Of a stretch of 64,000 nucleotides of DNA, positions 63,850-64,000 are shown piece by piece. The stretch is from Phytoseiulus persimilis (lineage: Eukaryota > Arthropoda > Arachnida > Mesostigmata > Phytoseiidae). Each line of letters opens with the position of its first letter. Within the stretch, counting starts at the first letter, position 1. Made by a program: the position numbers and the translations under genes. The stretch covers positions 29,818,745-29,882,744 of the forward strand of contig CM075102.1 of the NCBI GenBank assembly GCA_037576195.1, given 5' to 3'. The notes beneath the pieces are model-generated. The model was not told where the DNA came from, did no database searches, and saw only the letters and a program-made list of their open reading frames with translations.

Positions 63850-63939
63850 TCATTATTCATAAATGACAAGAAATCTCTCGGTAAGTCCCCCGTATGTCTG
63901 ACGCGTCATGCGTTTCCAAGCGGTCTGACACAAGGATGA
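63733..63939 (+). CDS. Mirror copy of the candidate first exon (right arm)
   Basis: Identical to 8931-9137 in reverse complement. The ATG is at 63733 and the GTAAGT donor-like site at about 63880, after the codons for DKKSL. An alternative donor (ATGGTAAGT) lies only five codons in. Confidence 0.24.
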   Translation: MEAMVSSSAYESSVFPVRELPPFSAERWSLGELVYIELGSLFINDKKSLGKSPVCLTRHAFPSGLTQG

Positions 63940-64000
63940 TCTAGGAGGTATTTCAATATGGCGGTTATCCTGAGCGGCAGCTGATCGAAGGCAGTCATTC

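Larger units (their letters stand above)
60137..64000 (-). repeat. Right arm of the large inverted repeat, running off the window
   Basis: Reverse complement of 8870-12733 with a constant coordinate sum of 72870. The match still holds at the last base of the window (64000 pairs with 8870), so the outer end is not seen. The inner end is at 60137. Here the sequence continues into unique DNA without an N, and an open frame on the minus strand (60051-60455) crosses the boundary intact. Its left-arm counterpart is cut a few codons past the N. That is weak evidence that the right-arm junction is the native one. Confidence 0.97.

Noticed and set aside
1..64000. CRISPR arrays, rRNA, bacterial operons or integrated viral genes
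   Set aside because: No regularly spaced repeats, no rRNA-like sequence, no clustered same-strand genes and no polymerase or capsid motifs were seen on either strand.

Overview
The window looks like gene-poor nuclear DNA of a eukaryote, most likely an invertebrate. It has no operons, no bacterial-type gene packing and no ribosome-binding sites. Base composition is near half GC by eye, and CpG-containing words such as TCGA are common rather than depleted. The clear mobile elements are small non-autonomous DNA transposons with a TA or an 8-bp target-site duplication, a style typical of arthropods and other animals. I cannot name the species, and I recognise no protein family with confidence in the 64 kb.

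The dominant feature is structural. Bases 8870-12733 recur in reverse complement at 60137-64000. Every matched pair of positions adds up to 72870, so there are no indels, and I found no mismatch in the stretches I compared, including a 13-base homopolymer. The repeat runs off the right edge of the window. Its left copy stops exactly at the only N in the window (12734). The arms flank about 47.4 kb. This is either a scaffolding or haplotype artefact (favoured because of the N) or a very young inverted duplication, such as the flanks of an inversion.

The other supported elements are: (i) a TA-flanked element at 15221-16113 with long (~340 bp) inverted termini, a Tc1/mariner-like MITE; (ii) a 286-bp hAT-type MITE at 44351-44636 with a perfect 8-bp target duplication and a run of 30 G just inside its left end; (iii) a diverged inverted pair of a ~230-bp repeat at 57137-57369 and 58498-58729, whose differences fall partly in a codon-like pattern although both copies carry stops; (iv) a 29-C tract, a degenerate 31-bp tandem repeat and a GC-rich hairpin.

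Open frames of 60-260 codons occur everywhere, on both strands and often antisense to each other, so length alone proves nothing. The more protein-like ones are listed as low-confidence candidate coding segments. The best is a 145-codon frame without a methionine in the duplicated arms (9021-9458 and its mirror), which carries a Cys/His cluster like a zinc finger. No tRNA, rRNA, CRISPR or viral gene was recognised. No multi-gene system can be read from this window.
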